Below are positions 1-9,602 of a DNA stretch of 64,000 nucleotides, one piece after another. This stretch comes from Roseovarius pacificus (GTDB lineage: Bacteria; Pseudomonadota; Alphaproteobacteria; Rhodobacterales; Rhodobacteraceae). The translations under genes and the position numbers were made by a program. The first letter of the stretch is position 1; every line of letters starts with the position of its first letter. The notes under the pieces were generated by a model that was not told where the DNA came from, searched no databases, and saw only the letters and a program-made list of their open reading frames with translations. Where the stretch lies: positions 92,768-156,767 of the forward strand of contig NZ_FRBR01000010.1 in the NCBI RefSeq assembly GCF_900142665.1, in the 5' to 3' direction.

Positions 1-218
1 TCCAGCATGACCGTCAGCGCGCCTTTGGGCAGGCTGCGCGACAGCAAGGCGGCCTCGGTCGCCATGCCGCCGCCCTTGCGGTCTTCGACCTCGTGCATCT
101 GCACGGGGCCCAGCCCGAGGGCGCGGCCCGAACGATCGAAACGGGTCAGATAATCCTGGATCAGATCGCGCTCGGGGCCGGGTTTCAACCGGCCCACGGC
201 GCAAATATGGACGCGCAT
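1..218 (-). CDS. rlmH: RlmH, 23S rRNA pseudouridine-1915 N3-methyltransferase (N-terminal part)
   Basis: The gene is cut by the window edge; about 72 N-terminal residues are visible. The start MRVHICAVGRLKPGPERDL, followed by a YLTRFDR segment, is typical of RlmH (SPOUT-family methyltransferase, about 155 residues when complete), which methylates pseudouridine 1915 in helix 69 of 23S rRNA using S-adenosylmethionine. The SAM-binding knot lies in the missing C-terminal part. The ATG follows the rsfS stop immediately, and rsfS-rlmH is a widely conserved bacterial pair, which supports the call. Confidence 0.9.
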   Translation of the reverse strand, partial: MRVHICAVGRLKPGPERDLIQDYLTRFDRSGRALGLGPVQMHEVEDRKGGGMATEAALLSRSLPKGALTVML

Positions 219-584
219 TCAGCTGTCGGCGGAGGCAGCCTGCCCTGCGGGCAGCCACATCTTTTCAAGCTGGTAGAACTCGCGCACCTCGGGGCGGAAG
301 ACATGGACGATCACATCGCCCGTGTCGATCAGCACCCAATCGCCGGCCTCCTTGCCCTCGACCTTGCAGAGAATGCCGAGCTCCTGCTTGAGCCTGTCGG
401 CCAGCTTTTCCGAGATCGACGACACCTGCCGCGACGACCGGCCTGAGCAAATCACCATGAAATCGCCCAACGCGGATTTCCCGCGCAGGTCGATCTGCAC
501 GACGTCTTCGGCCTTGTCATCATCGAGCGAGGAAAGGATGCGGTCAAGCTGCACTTCGCTTGTCACGTCCTTGACGGGGGTCAT
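219..584 (-). CDS. rsfS: RsfS, ribosome silencing factor
   Basis: The 121-residue product belongs to the RsfS/Iojap family, which binds ribosomal protein L14 and blocks subunit joining in starved cells. The family core is visible: AEDVVQIDLRGKSALGDFM, the CSGRSSRQV segment and the C-terminal GDVIVHVFRPEVREFYQLEK. The frame stays open upstream to 683, but the ATG at 584 gives the usual family length and has an AAGGGG ribosome-binding site; a GTG at 593 is also possible. It is directly followed by rlmH on the same strand. Confidence 0.93.
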   Translation of the reverse strand: MTPVKDVTSEVQLDRILSSLDDDKAEDVVQIDLRGKSALGDFMVICSGRSSRQVSSISEKLADRLKQELGILCKVEGKEAGDWVLIDTGDVIVHVFRPEVREFYQLEKMWLPAGQAASADS

Positions 585-762
585 AACCGACACCCCTTGT
601 TCAGCGGCCCCAGCCGCATCAGCCGTAAAAGACAGGACATAGTCCTCCTTCGTTGCACACCGATCTGCCCCGGTGCCGGGCATGGTTCAAAGGTAGCAAC
701 ACGCGCGTGACATTTCAATAAACGCGTATGGCACAAATAAGCGCGCGCCGGATCGCGCCCGT

Positions 763-2109
763 TCAGTCAGCCGTGGAAGAGGCAGCGCCGGCCCGATGCG
801 TTTCAAGTGTGGACCCTTCCAGCATCCTGACCTCGCGCTGCGGGAAGGGGATGGAAATACCGTGTTCCTGAAACGCATCCCAGAGCGCCAGATAGACATT
901 GCCGCGTATGTTGGTCAGCCCGCCGGTGGGGTCGCGTATCCAGAATCGCAGGATATAATCCACGCTGCTGTCGCCGAACCCGACGATGTGGCAGACGGGC
1001 GGTTTGAATTCCAGCACCCGCTCGACCCCTTTGGCGGCGTCGATGGCGATACGGCGCACGGTGTGGGGATCGTCGGTATAGGCCGTGCCGAAATAGATAT
1101 CCAGCCGCACGTAATCGTTGGAATGCGACCAGTTCACGACCTGCCCGGTGATCAGGTCTTCGTTCGGGATCAGGTATTCCTTGCCGTCGCGCGTGGTGAT
1201 CGACACATAGCGCGCGCCAAGGGAATTGATCCAGCCGAAGGTTTCCCCGAGCGAAATCACGTCGCCCGGTTTGATCGAGCGATCCAGAAGCAGGATCACC
1301 CCCGACACGAGGTTCGACACCACCTTTTGCAGGCCGAAACCGAGACCCACGCCGATGGCGCCGGACAGGACCGCAAGGCCGGTCAGGTCCACCCCCACGG
1401 CCCGCAACCCGATGAAGAACGCCGCACCGTACAGGAGCACTTGCAGGAACTTGACAGCAAGCACCTGCATGGAGGGCGAAATTTCCTTGTTCTGGCGTAT
1501 CTGCGCGGCGGTGGTGCGCGACACGAAGCGCGCGCCGAACATCAACACCGCGATCACGGTAATCGCCTGAAGGATCACCCAAAGCGACAGGCGCATATCG
1601 CCCAGTTCGACGGCGACACTGTCGAGCAGGCGCTGCGTTTCGTCCGTCAACCCGAGTATGCCGAGGGTGACCCATGTCCACGCCACATAGCGCACCATGG
1701 TGCGGATGAACCCGTTGACGATGAACCGTGTGACGATCGTGATGATCAGCCATGCCAGGGCAAGGCTGGCCAGTATCTCCAGCAGATAGGACCGGCTGGG
1801 CCATGTCGCCGATTGCATGATCCAGACGGCGGGCCAGATCAACAGCACGAAAAAGATCAGCCGCAAACGGCGATGCAGCATCACCAGAAAGCGCATCCGC
1901 CATTTCGGCCAACCTTCGCGGGCACGCATCCATGCATGGACATGCGGCCCCAACAGCCGCGCCAGAAAATGTGCCGCAATGAACAGGCCGATGGCAATAG
2001 CCACCTGATAGGCATTCCAGGGCCGCATCAGGCCCGCGATAAAGAACTGTGCCTGCTCCCAGAGACTGAAGGCGATCTCGTGCGGGGCCTGTAGAATATC
2101 GTTTCCCAT
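763..2109 (-). CDS. MscS-family mechanosensitive ion channel
   Basis: A 448-residue inner-membrane protein. Several hydrophobic helices occupy roughly residues 20-220, followed by the MscS pore-lining helix and beta domain: LSGAIGVGLGFGLQKVVSNL at about residues 249-268, then GVILLLDRSIKPGD. It is longer than E. coli MscS (286 residues), resembling the medium-size MscS paralogues that open under hypo-osmotic shock. The ATG at 2109 is preferred over the upstream open frame because the earlier residues are not family-like. It is divergent from the histone-deacetylase-like gene at 2208, so the 98-bp gap should hold both promoters. Confidence 0.9.
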   Translation of the reverse strand: MGNDILQAPHEIAFSLWEQAQFFIAGLMRPWNAYQVAIAIGLFIAAHFLARLLGPHVHAWMRAREGWPKWRMRFLVMLHRRLRLIFFVLLIWPAVWIMQSATWPSRSYLLEILASLALAWLIITIVTRFIVNGFIRTMVRYVAWTWVTLGILGLTDETQRLLDSVAVELGDMRLSLWVILQAITVIAVLMFGARFVSRTTAAQIRQNKEISPSMQVLAVKFLQVLLYGAAFFIGLRAVGVDLTGLAVLSGAIGVGLGFGLQKVVSNLVSGVILLLDRSIKPGDVISLGETFGWINSLGARYVSITTRDGKEYLIPNEDLITGQVVNWSHSNDYVRLDIYFGTAYTDDPHTVRRIAIDAAKGVERVLEFKPPVCHIVGFGDSSVDYILRFWIRDPTGGLTNIRGNVYLALWDAFQEHGISIPFPQREVRMLEGSTLETHRAGAASSTAD

Positions 2110-2207
2110 TGTCCCAAGATTTGCACGGGTGCGCGTTTCCAACAAGCCTGCACTGGACAAGCGGTACATTTCACGCTCATTTTCCCTGCAAACCACCCGG
2201 AGGCTTC

Positions 2208-3134
2208 ATGACGACCGCGCTGATTACCCATATCGATTGCCTGAGACACCGCACCCCGGACGGGCACCCCGAGCAAATCGCCCGGCTGGAGCATGTTCTG
2301 GCCGCACTCAACGGCAAGACACTGGAGCGGTTCGAAGCCCCGATGGGCAGCGAGGACGATCTGCGCCTCGTCCATCCGCAATCGCATATCGAGCGGGTGC
2401 GCAGTGCGGAACCGGATGAGGGAATCGTGCAGCTCGATGCCGACACATGGATGTCGCCGGGATCGTTCGATGCGGCGATGCGCGGGGTCGGTGGCGCGCT
2501 GAAGGGCGTCGATCTGGTGCTTGGGGGCGAGGTGGACAATGCCTTTGTCGCCACGCGCCCGCCCGGCCATCACGCCGAAACCGAGCGCACGATGGGGTTC
2601 TGCCTGTTCGGCACGGCAGCCATCGCCGCGCGCCACGCGATGGAGCGTCATGGGCTGAGCCGTGTCGCCGTGGTGGATTTCGACGTACATCACGGCAATG
2701 GGACGCAGGATCTGCTGTGGTCGGAAAAGCGCAGCTTGTTCGTATCCTCGCACCAGTTTCCGCTCTGGCCCGGCACCGGCACGGCAGACGAGCGCGGCGC
2801 GCATGGCAATGTTCTGAACCTGCCGCTGGACCCGGCTTCGGATGGCGCCACCAAGCGCAGGGCCTATGAGGAAAAGGTGTTTCCGGCGCTCGAAACCTTC
2901 GCCCCCGAATTGCTGATCCTGTCCGCCGGGTTCGATGCCCACAGGGACGATCCGCTGGCCGAGTTGCAGTGGGACGAAAGTGATTTCACATGGCTGACGG
3001 GCCGCCTGTGCGATCTGGCCGATGCGCATTGCAAGGGGCGCGTCGTGTCCTGCATGGAAGGCGGCTACAATCTTGAGGCGCTTGCCCGCTGCGCGGCGGT
3101 ACATGTGGATGTTCTGATCGAGCGGGGTGGCTGA
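2208..3134 (+). CDS. Histone deacetylase family protein (zinc amidohydrolase)
   Basis: The 308-residue product has the HDAC/AcuC/polyamine-deacetylase fold motifs: RPPGHHAE with tandem histidines at residues 121-122, VDFDVHHGNGTQD at 156-168 carrying zinc ligands, and SAGFDAHRDDPLAELQW near residue 245. Such enzymes remove acetyl groups from lysine side chains, polyamines or related amides; the substrate here cannot be read from sequence. The ATG at 2208 has a CCGGAGG site just upstream. The glycerate 2-kinase gene follows after 2 bp, so the two are probably co-transcribed. Confidence 0.9.
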   Translation: MTTALITHIDCLRHRTPDGHPEQIARLEHVLAALNGKTLERFEAPMGSEDDLRLVHPQSHIERVRSAEPDEGIVQLDADTWMSPGSFDAAMRGVGGALKGVDLVLGGEVDNAFVATRPPGHHAETERTMGFCLFGTAAIAARHAMERHGLSRVAVVDFDVHHGNGTQDLLWSEKRSLFVSSHQFPLWPGTGTADERGAHGNVLNLPLDPASDGATKRRAYEEKVFPALETFAPELLILSAGFDAHRDDPLAELQWDESDFTWLTGRLCDLADAHCKGRVVSCMEGGYNLEALARCAAVHVDVLIERGG

Positions 3135-3136
3135 TC

Positions 3137-4417
3137 GTGGTTGGGACAGCTTCCGTTGACGCCCCCGAGGGTCTTTTGCGCCGGTTGTTCGACCGTGCGG
3201 TCGAGGTGGCCGACCCGATGCAAAGCCTGCACCGCGCCCTGCCCCCGCGCCCGGACGGGCGGCTGGTGGTGATCGGCGCAGGCAAGGCCAGCGCGCGCAT
3301 GGCCGAGGCGGTCGAGCAGGTCTATGGCCCCTGCGAAGGGCTGGTGATTACCCGGTATGGCTATGCCCGGCCCTGTCAGGGCATCGAGATCGTCGAGGCC
3401 GCGCATCCCGTGCCGGACGCAGCGGGCATGAACGCGACCGCCCGGATGCTGGATCTGGTCGGGACTCTGGGCAAGGACGATATGGTGCTGGCGCTGATCT
3501 CGGGCGGGGCGTCGGCGCTGCTGGTGCAGCCCGCAGGCGCGATCACGCTGGAGGAAAAACAGGCCGTCAATCAGGGGCTTCTGGCCTCGGGCGCGCCGAT
3601 CGGACAGATGAACGTGGTGCGCAAGCATCTGAGCCGCGTCAAGGGCGGGCAACTGGCGGCCACGGCTCATCCTGCGCGGATGCTGGCGCTGATGATTTCC
3701 GACGTGCCAGGGGACGATCCGGAGATGATCGGATCGGGCCCGACGGTGGGCGATGCCAGCACCCCGGACGATGCTCGGGCCATTCTGGAACGGTACGATA
3801 TCGAAGCCCCGCAATCGGTGCGCGACGTGCTGGAGGGGCAGAGCGGCGTTGTCGCCCCTGACGATCCGCGCCTGTCGAACGTGGAAAACGTGATCTATGC
3901 CGCGCCCTCGCAATCGCTCGAAGCGGCGGCACAGATCGCGCGTGATGCGGGGCTGAACGTGCGTATCCTCGGCGATGCCCTGGAAGGGGAAGCGCGCGAA
4001 TTGGCGTCTGACCATGCTGCGCTTGCGTTGGAGTTGAAGGCGGCCCTGACGCCGGACGATGCGCCTGTCTTGCTGTTGTCGGGCGGGGAGTTGACCGTCA
4101 CCCGCCGGGGCGACGGCGTGGGCGGGCCGAATGCGGAATACGCGCTGGCCATGGCCATCGCCCTAGACGGGGCATCGGGCATCCACGCCATCGCCTGCGA
4201 TACCGACGGTGTGGACGGCGCCGCCGAGGTGGCGGGCGCCATCATCGGCCCCGAGACCCTGACGAAAGCGTCAAAGGCGGAATGCAGCCCGGAAACGGCC
4301 CTGTCGCGCAATGACGCGCATGGGTTTTTCGAAACCATCGGCGATCAGGTTGTCACCGGCCCGACGTTGACAAATGTCAACGATTTCCGCGCCATCCTGA
4401 TTTCACCGGAGCGTTGA
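3137..4417 (+). CDS. Glycerate 2-kinase, MOFRL family (TtuD/GckA type)
   Basis: A 426-residue protein of the glycerate kinase type that phosphorylates D-glycerate to 2-phosphoglycerate; older annotations call this family hydroxypyruvate reductase. Visible signatures are VVIGAGKASARMAEA near residue 44, LISGGASALL near 118, LSRVKGGQLA near 158 and the C-terminal MOFRL region with GDGVGGPNAEYAL and DTDGVDGAAE. The likely start is GTG at 3137, two bases after the preceding stop, which suggests translational coupling. It may work in glyoxylate, tartrate or serine-type assimilation. Confidence 0.9.
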   Translation: MVGTASVDAPEGLLRRLFDRAVEVADPMQSLHRALPPRPDGRLVVIGAGKASARMAEAVEQVYGPCEGLVITRYGYARPCQGIEIVEAAHPVPDAAGMNATARMLDLVGTLGKDDMVLALISGGASALLVQPAGAITLEEKQAVNQGLLASGAPIGQMNVVRKHLSRVKGGQLAATAHPARMLALMISDVPGDDPEMIGSGPTVGDASTPDDARAILERYDIEAPQSVRDVLEGQSGVVAPDDPRLSNVENVIYAAPSQSLEAAAQIARDAGLNVRILGDALEGEARELASDHAALALELKAALTPDDAPVLLLSGGELTVTRRGDGVGGPNAEYALAMAIALDGASGIHAIACDTDGVDGAAEVAGAIIGPETLTKASKAECSPETALSRNDAHGFFETIGDQVVTGPTLTNVNDFRAILISPER

Positions 4418-4424
4418 ACGGGTC

Positions 4425-5771
4425 TCAGCCGCCGGTGTCACCCTCGGACGGTTCTTTCAGGAACCCGGCGCGGCCCACGCTTTCATAGGCTTCGAACCCG
4501 GCGCGTTTTGCGTCCTTGACCGAATAGATGTTGCGCAGATCGGCCAGCCGCGGCGAGGCCATCTTGCGGGCAATCCGCTTGAGATCGAGCGCGCGGAACT
4601 CGTTCCATTCGGTCAGGATGACCAGCAAATCGGCCTTGTGCGTGCATTTGTATGGATCGTCGATCCAATGGACACCGGGCAACAGGGTTTCGCCCTCGTG
4701 GCGGCCCTGTGGATCGCAGACCTTGACCTTGGCACCGCCGCCCACAAGCGCGGGGATGATCGTCAGTGACGGGGCTTCGCGCATGTCATCGGTATTGGGT
4801 TTGAAGGTCACGCCGAGAACGCCGATGGTCTTGCCGTTGAACGTGCCGTCACACATATCGAGCAGCTTGTCGATCATGCGGCGTTTGATCTCTTCGTTGA
4901 CGGAGATGACCTTTTCGGTGATCTGCATCGGGATACCGTATTCCTGCCCCGTCCGGGCCAGCGCGCGGGTGTCCTTGGGAAAGCAACTGCCGCCGTAACC
5001 AGGACCGGAATGCAGGAATTTCTTGCCGATGCGGCCATCCAGCCCCATCCCCTGCGACACCTGTTTGACATCCGCGCCGGTGCGTTCGCACAAGGCGGCG
5101 ATTTCGTTGATGAAGGTGATCTTGGTCGCCAGAAAGGCGTTGGCCGCGTATTTGATCATCTCGGCGCTTTCCAGATCGGTCGTGAGGATCGGAAACTCGC
5201 GCAGATACAGCGGGCGATAGATTTCGGCCATGACCTCGGCGGCGCGCTCGGTCTGAACGCCGACGATAACGCGGTCGGGCTTCATGAAATCGTCGATTGC
5301 CGCGCCTTCGCGCAGGAATTCCGGGTTCGAGGCGACATCGAAATCGAGCTTCGGGTTCGCCTTTTTGACCGCCTGCTTGACCTGCCGGTTGGTGCCGACC
5401 GGAACCGTGGATTTGGTGACGATCACGATATAGTGGTCCGCGATACGCGCGATTTCCTCGGCGGCGGCCATCACATAGCTCAGGTCCGCATGACCGTCCC
5501 CGCGCCGCGTGGGCGTGCCGACAGCAATGAAAACCGCATCCGCCCCGTGAAGGGCGCCCGGCAAATCCAGCGTGAACGACAACCGGCCGGCCTCGACGTT
5601 CTTGGCCAGAAGCCTGTCGAGACCCGGTTCGTAAATCGGGATTTCCCCGCGTTCCAACATCTCGATCTTTTTCGGGTCCTTGTCGACGCAAACGACGTCA
5701 TGACCGAAATCGGAGAAACACACACCAGATACCAGCCCCACATAGCCCGTTCCGATCATGGCAATTTTCAT
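4425..5771 (-). CDS. ugd: UDP-glucose 6-dehydrogenase
   Basis: A 448-residue enzyme that oxidises UDP-glucose to UDP-glucuronate with two NAD molecules. The NAD-binding GTGYVGL is at residues 7-13 and the catalytic cysteine is C263 in GPGYGGSCFPKDTRAL; the length matches the bacterial Ugd family. UDP-glucuronate is a precursor for acidic capsules and exopolysaccharides, which fits the KpsMTE-type export genes at 36-39 kb and the neighbouring glmM and manC genes. It runs convergently to the glycerate kinase (7-bp gap) and divergently from glmM across a 235-bp spacer. Confidence 0.96.
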   Translation of the reverse strand: MKIAMIGTGYVGLVSGVCFSDFGHDVVCVDKDPKKIEMLERGEIPIYEPGLDRLLAKNVEAGRLSFTLDLPGALHGADAVFIAVGTPTRRGDGHADLSYVMAAAEEIARIADHYIVIVTKSTVPVGTNRQVKQAVKKANPKLDFDVASNPEFLREGAAIDDFMKPDRVIVGVQTERAAEVMAEIYRPLYLREFPILTTDLESAEMIKYAANAFLATKITFINEIAALCERTGADVKQVSQGMGLDGRIGKKFLHSGPGYGGSCFPKDTRALARTGQEYGIPMQITEKVISVNEEIKRRMIDKLLDMCDGTFNGKTIGVLGVTFKPNTDDMREAPSLTIIPALVGGGAKVKVCDPQGRHEGETLLPGVHWIDDPYKCTHKADLLVILTEWNEFRALDLKRIARKMASPRLADLRNIYSVKDAKRAGFEAYESVGRAGFLKEPSEGDTGG

Positions 5772-6006
5772 GGCACATACCCTTTAACTGACCTTTCCCT
5801 GCGACGTTAATGCAGTGCGTCCGAACGCGCGTCAATCGTGGCGACGCCGATGGGATACGATCCTGCGGGGCTGTGGGCCCGGCTGCACAGCTTTGCACCC
5901 CCCACATGCAGCACGTGTTGGACACGAGCCCGCAGCGGGGCTAAGGAAAGACAACGAATATCCGGGGCACGGCATTGACCCGGTCAGACCATGAAGGATC
6001 GCGATT

Positions 6007-7353
6007 ATGCCGCAGAAACTTTTCGGCACCGATGGTGTCAGGGGCCGCGCCAACAGCTGGCCGATGACAGCGGAGATGGCCCTGAAACTGGGCGAGGCGG
6101 CAGGCCGTTATTTCCGGCGCGACAAGCAGGATCACCGCGTGGTGATCGGCAAGGACACGCGCCTGTCCGGCTACATGATCGAGAATGCGCTGACCGCGGG
6201 TTTCACCTCGACGGGGATGAACGTGTTCCTGCTGGGTCCGATGCCGACCCCGGCCATCGGATACCTGACGCATGGCCTGCGCGCCGATGTGGGCGTGATG
6301 ATCTCGGCCAGCCACAACCCGGCCAGCGACAACGGCATCAAGTTCTTCGGCCCCGACGGTTTCAAGCTGAGCGATGAGGCCGAGGCGGGCATCGAAGCCC
6401 TGATGAGCGAGGGCGTCGCGCCGACCGCGCCCGAAAACATCGGTCGCGCCAAGCGGTTTGAGGATGCCCGCGGACGCTATGTGGAATATGCCAAGACGAC
6501 CTTTCCGTCACGACGGCGGCTCGACGGGCTGCGCATCGTGGTGGATTGCGCAAACGGCGCGGCCTACAAGACAGCCCCGGCGGTGCTGTGGGAACTGGGC
6601 GCCGAGGTGATCGCCCTGGGGGTCGAACCCGATGGCACCAACATCAATCAGAATTGCGGATCGACCCAACCGGCGGCAGCCGTCAGGAAGGTGATCGAGA
6701 CCCGCGCCGATATCGGCATCTGCCTTGATGGCGATGCCGACCGGGTGGTTCTGATCGACGAAAAGGGCCAGGTGGCCGATGGCGACCAGATCATGGGGCT
6801 GATCGCCTCGCGGTGGGCCGAAGGTGGGCGACTGGCCGGGAATACCCTTGTGGCGACGGTCATGTCCAACCTGGGGCTCGAGCGGTTCCTGAACGATCGC
6901 GGCATCGACCTCAAGCGCACCTCGGTCGGAGATCGCTATGTAGTCGAGGAAATGCGCAGCGGCGATCACAACCTTGGTGGCGAACAGTCAGGCCATATCG
7001 TGATGACCGATTACGCCACCACCGGCGACGGGTTGATCGGCGCGTTGCAATTCCTTGCCTGCATGGTGGAAACCGGGCGCAAGGCCAGCGATCTGGCCCG
7101 CGTGTTCGAGCCCGTGCCGCAAAAACTGATCAATGTGCGCTACGAGCCGGGCAAGGCCCCGCTGGAGGCCGCCCCGGTACAGGACGCGATCGCCGAAGCC
7201 GAGAAAACCCTTGGCCGCGATGGCCGGTTGCTGATCCGCAAATCGGGGACCGAACCGTTGATCCGGGTCATGGCCGAGGCCGTGGACCCCGCATTGCTGG
7301 ATCGTGTGCTGAACACCGTTGTCACAGCGGTCGAGCGCGAAAGCCGAGCGTAA
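6007..7353 (+). CDS. glmM: Phosphoglucosamine mutase
   Basis: A 448-residue phosphohexomutase that converts glucosamine-6-phosphate to glucosamine-1-phosphate on the way to UDP-GlcNAc. The start [13 protein letters not shown] is diagnostic of GlmM; the phosphoserine is S102 within [17 protein letters not shown]; the metal loop CLDGDADRV lies near residue 240 and the substrate-phosphate motif [12 protein letters not shown] near the C-terminus. It supplies peptidoglycan, lipopolysaccharide and any amino-sugar glycan. The divergent ugd gene lies 235 bp away. Confidence 0.97.
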   Translation: MPQKLFGTDGVRGRANSWPMTAEMALKLGEAAGRYFRRDKQDHRVVIGKDTRLSGYMIENALTAGFTSTGMNVFLLGPMPTPAIGYLTHGLRADVGVMISASHNPASDNGIKFFGPDGFKLSDEAEAGIEALMSEGVAPTAPENIGRAKRFEDARGRYVEYAKTTFPSRRRLDGLRIVVDCANGAAYKTAPAVLWELGAEVIALGVEPDGTNINQNCGSTQPAAAVRKVIETRADIGICLDGDADRVVLIDEKGQVADGDQIMGLIASRWAEGGRLAGNTLVATVMSNLGLERFLNDRGIDLKRTSVGDRYVVEEMRSGDHNLGGEQSGHIVMTDYATTGDGLIGALQFLACMVETGRKASDLARVFEPVPQKLINVRYEPGKAPLEAAPVQDAIAEAEKTLGRDGRLLIRKSGTEPLIRVMAEAVDPALLDRVLNTVVTAVERESRA

Positions 7354-7431
7354 ACGGGGCCGCGCCGATGGCTTGCCCTGATCACTCCGATGCAGTTTAA
7401 CTGTGACTGTCAATTACGAGAGCGGGCAGCC

Positions 7432-8877
7432 ATGCAATCCATTACACCAGTGATCCTTTGCGGTGGGTCCGGCACGCGGCTCTGGCCGCTGTCGCGCAAG
7501 GGCTATCCCAAGCAGTTCGCCCGTATCACCGGGCCGGACAGCCTGTTGCAGTCTTGCGCCAAACGTCTGAGCGGCAGCACCGAAACGCTGCAATTCGCAC
7601 CGCCGGTCGTGCTGACGAATACCGATTTCCGCTTTATGGTGACGGAACAGTTACTCCAGGTCGGGATCGACCCCGGTGCCGTGCTGATCGAGCCCGAAGC
7701 CCGCAATACCGCCCCTGCCGTTCTGGCCGCCGCATTGCATGTTGCGGCCACCGATCCAAATGCGCTGTTACTGGTCGCGCCCTCGGATCATGTGATCCCG
7801 GATACCCCGGCCTTTCACGCGGCGATTCAGGCGGGTGTCGCCGCAGTCGAAAGCGGGCGGCTCGTGACCTTCGGCATCGCCCCCACGCATCCGGAAACCG
7901 GCTATGGGTATCTGGAACTGGAAAGCGCGCCCGACACCTCGGGCATGGCCAAGCCATTGCTGCGCTTTGTCGAAAAGCCGGACGGCAAGACCGCGAAAGG
8001 TATGGTCGAAGCAGGCAATTTTCTGTGGAATGCGGGGATTTTCCTGTTTTCGGCACAGGCGATCATCGACGCCTATGCGGACCACGCCCCCAACCTTATG
8101 CCTCCGGTGAAACGTGCGGTTGACGATGCCAAAAGCGATCTGGGTTTCCTGCGCCTCGATCCTGCCGCATGGGCCACGGCGGACAGCATTTCGATCGACT
8201 TTGCGGTGATGGAAAAGGCCGGGAATCTGTCGGTCGTTCCGTTCACGGGGCATTGGTCGGATCTGGGAAGCTGGGCGGCGGTTCAACAGGAAAGCGGCGT
8301 CGACAGCGATGGTGTTGCGACCTCGGGGCCGGTTACGGCGATCGAGTGCGAGAATGCGCTGTTGCGCTCGGAAAGCGACGGGCTGGAAGTGGTCGGTCTG
8401 GGCCTGAAGGATACCCTGGTGGTGGCGATGCCCGATGCCGTGCTGGTCGCCGACATGAGCCGCACGCAGGATGTGGGCCAGGTGGTCAAGACATTGCGCG
8501 CCAAGGGCGTGGCGCAGGCCGACAGCTTTGCCCGCGATCATCGGCCCTGGGGGTATTTCGAAACATTGGCCCTGTCCGACCGGTTTCAGGTCAAGCGGAT
8601 CGTGGTGAAACCCGGCGCGGCCCTGAGCCTGCAAAGCCACCTGCACCGCGCCGAACATTGGATCGTGGTGTCCGGTACGGCCAAAGTCACCATTGACGAA
8701 GAGGTCAAACTGGTCAGCGAGAACGAGTCCGTCTACGTTCCGCTTGGCGCCGTGCACCGGATGGAAAACCCCGGCAAGGTGCCGATGGTTCTGATCGAAG
8801 TGCAGACCGGCAGCTACCTGGGCGAGGATGACATCATCCGCTACGAGGATGTCTATGCCCGCGACAGCGATAGCTGA
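7432..8877 (+). CDS. manC: Mannose-1-phosphate guanylyltransferase / mannose-6-phosphate isomerase
   Basis: A 481-residue bifunctional type II enzyme. The N-terminal nucleotidyltransferase part shows ILCGGSGTRLWPLSR at residues 8-22; the C-terminal cupin isomerase part shows RPWGYFE, GAALSLQSHLHRAEHWIVV and VPLGAVHRMENPG. It makes mannose-6-phosphate and GDP-mannose, the precursor of mannose, fucose or rhamnose residues in surface glycans. The ATG at 7432 is chosen because the preceding 14 codons of open frame are not family-like. It lies 78 bp after glmM in the same direction, so it may be in the same unit. Confidence 0.94.
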   Translation: MQSITPVILCGGSGTRLWPLSRKGYPKQFARITGPDSLLQSCAKRLSGSTETLQFAPPVVLTNTDFRFMVTEQLLQVGIDPGAVLIEPEARNTAPAVLAAALHVAATDPNALLLVAPSDHVIPDTPAFHAAIQAGVAAVESGRLVTFGIAPTHPETGYGYLELESAPDTSGMAKPLLRFVEKPDGKTAKGMVEAGNFLWNAGIFLFSAQAIIDAYADHAPNLMPPVKRAVDDAKSDLGFLRLDPAAWATADSISIDFAVMEKAGNLSVVPFTGHWSDLGSWAAVQQESGVDSDGVATSGPVTAIECENALLRSESDGLEVVGLGLKDTLVVAMPDAVLVADMSRTQDVGQVVKTLRAKGVAQADSFARDHRPWGYFETLALSDRFQVKRIVVKPGAALSLQSHLHRAEHWIVVSGTAKVTIDEEVKLVSENESVYVPLGAVHRMENPGKVPMVLIEVQTGSYLGEDDIIRYEDVYARDSDS

Positions 8878-8885
8878 GCCGGATT

Positions 8886-9602
8886 TCACCCGGCACTGTC
8901 GCTCTGTGCTCCGATCCGGGTATAAATCCGGTATCCGGGGGCATAGGCCAGCCGCACGGCGGTGACAGCGCAATCGTGATCCCATGTGGTCCGCGTGACC
9001 ACGAAAAGCGGCGCACCCTCTGCGGTGTTCAACAGGCTGGCATCCTGCGCCGAGGCCGCTTCGGCAGAAAATGCGATATCCCCGTGGGTATAGGGCGCAT
9101 GGGCCAACAACCATTCGTTCGCACTGATCCCGGTGAAATCGGCACTCCGGGCATCGGGGGTGGTTTTCAGGCTGATCCAGCGATCCTCGAAAACATAGGG
9201 CGCGCCATCGCCACTGTGCAACGCGGTGACATGCAGGGAGGACCCGGCCCCAAGGGTTGCCCGCACCGGGGCTGGCGGGCTGGCGGCGTCGCATGCCAGA
9301 AGGCGGTAGTCATAATGCTGGCCGCGTTCTTCGATTTCCTGACGGATAACGGAAATATCGACGGTCGCTCGAGTGACCGGATGCAGTGCCACGCGCGTGC
9401 CCGCCTTGCGGCGACGGTCCAGCAGCCCTTCTTCGGCCAGGGCGCGCAGGGCGCGGTTCACCGTGGCACGGGCACAACCGAATTCCTGCGCCAGATCCAC
9501 CTCGTTCGGGATGACATGGCCGGGGGGCCATTCGCGCGCATGAATACGGCGCAGAACCTCGTCCTGAATGGCCTGCCAGCCTTTAACATGGTGTTTGGTC
9601 AT
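8886..9602 (-). CDS. hutC: HutC, histidine utilization repressor (GntR family)
   Basis: A 238-residue regulator with an N-terminal GntR winged helix (about residues 10-75, including EFGCARATVNRALRALAEEG) and a C-terminal UTRA effector domain ending YAPGYRIYTRIGAQ. HutC proteins repress hut genes and are released by urocanate. The ATG at 9602 overlaps the hutF stop in an ATGA arrangement, so hutF-hutC is a two-gene operon with autoregulation expected through the palindrome at 10989-11006. Confidence 0.93.
   Translation of the reverse strand: MTKHHVKGWQAIQDEVLRRIHAREWPPGHVIPNEVDLAQEFGCARATVNRALRALAEEGLLDRRRKAGTRVALHPVTRATVDISVIRQEIEERGQHYDYRLLACDAASPPAPVRATLGAGSSLHVTALHSGDGAPYVFEDRWISLKTTPDARSADFTGISANEWLLAHAPYTHGDIAFSAEAASAQDASLLNTAEGAPLFVVTRTTWDHDCAVTAVRLAYAPGYRIYTRIGAQSDSAG

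Noticed and set aside
796..2094. 432-codon open frame on the plus strand
   Set aside because: It mirrors the MscS-family gene and has His/Gln/Pro-rich composition without motifs.
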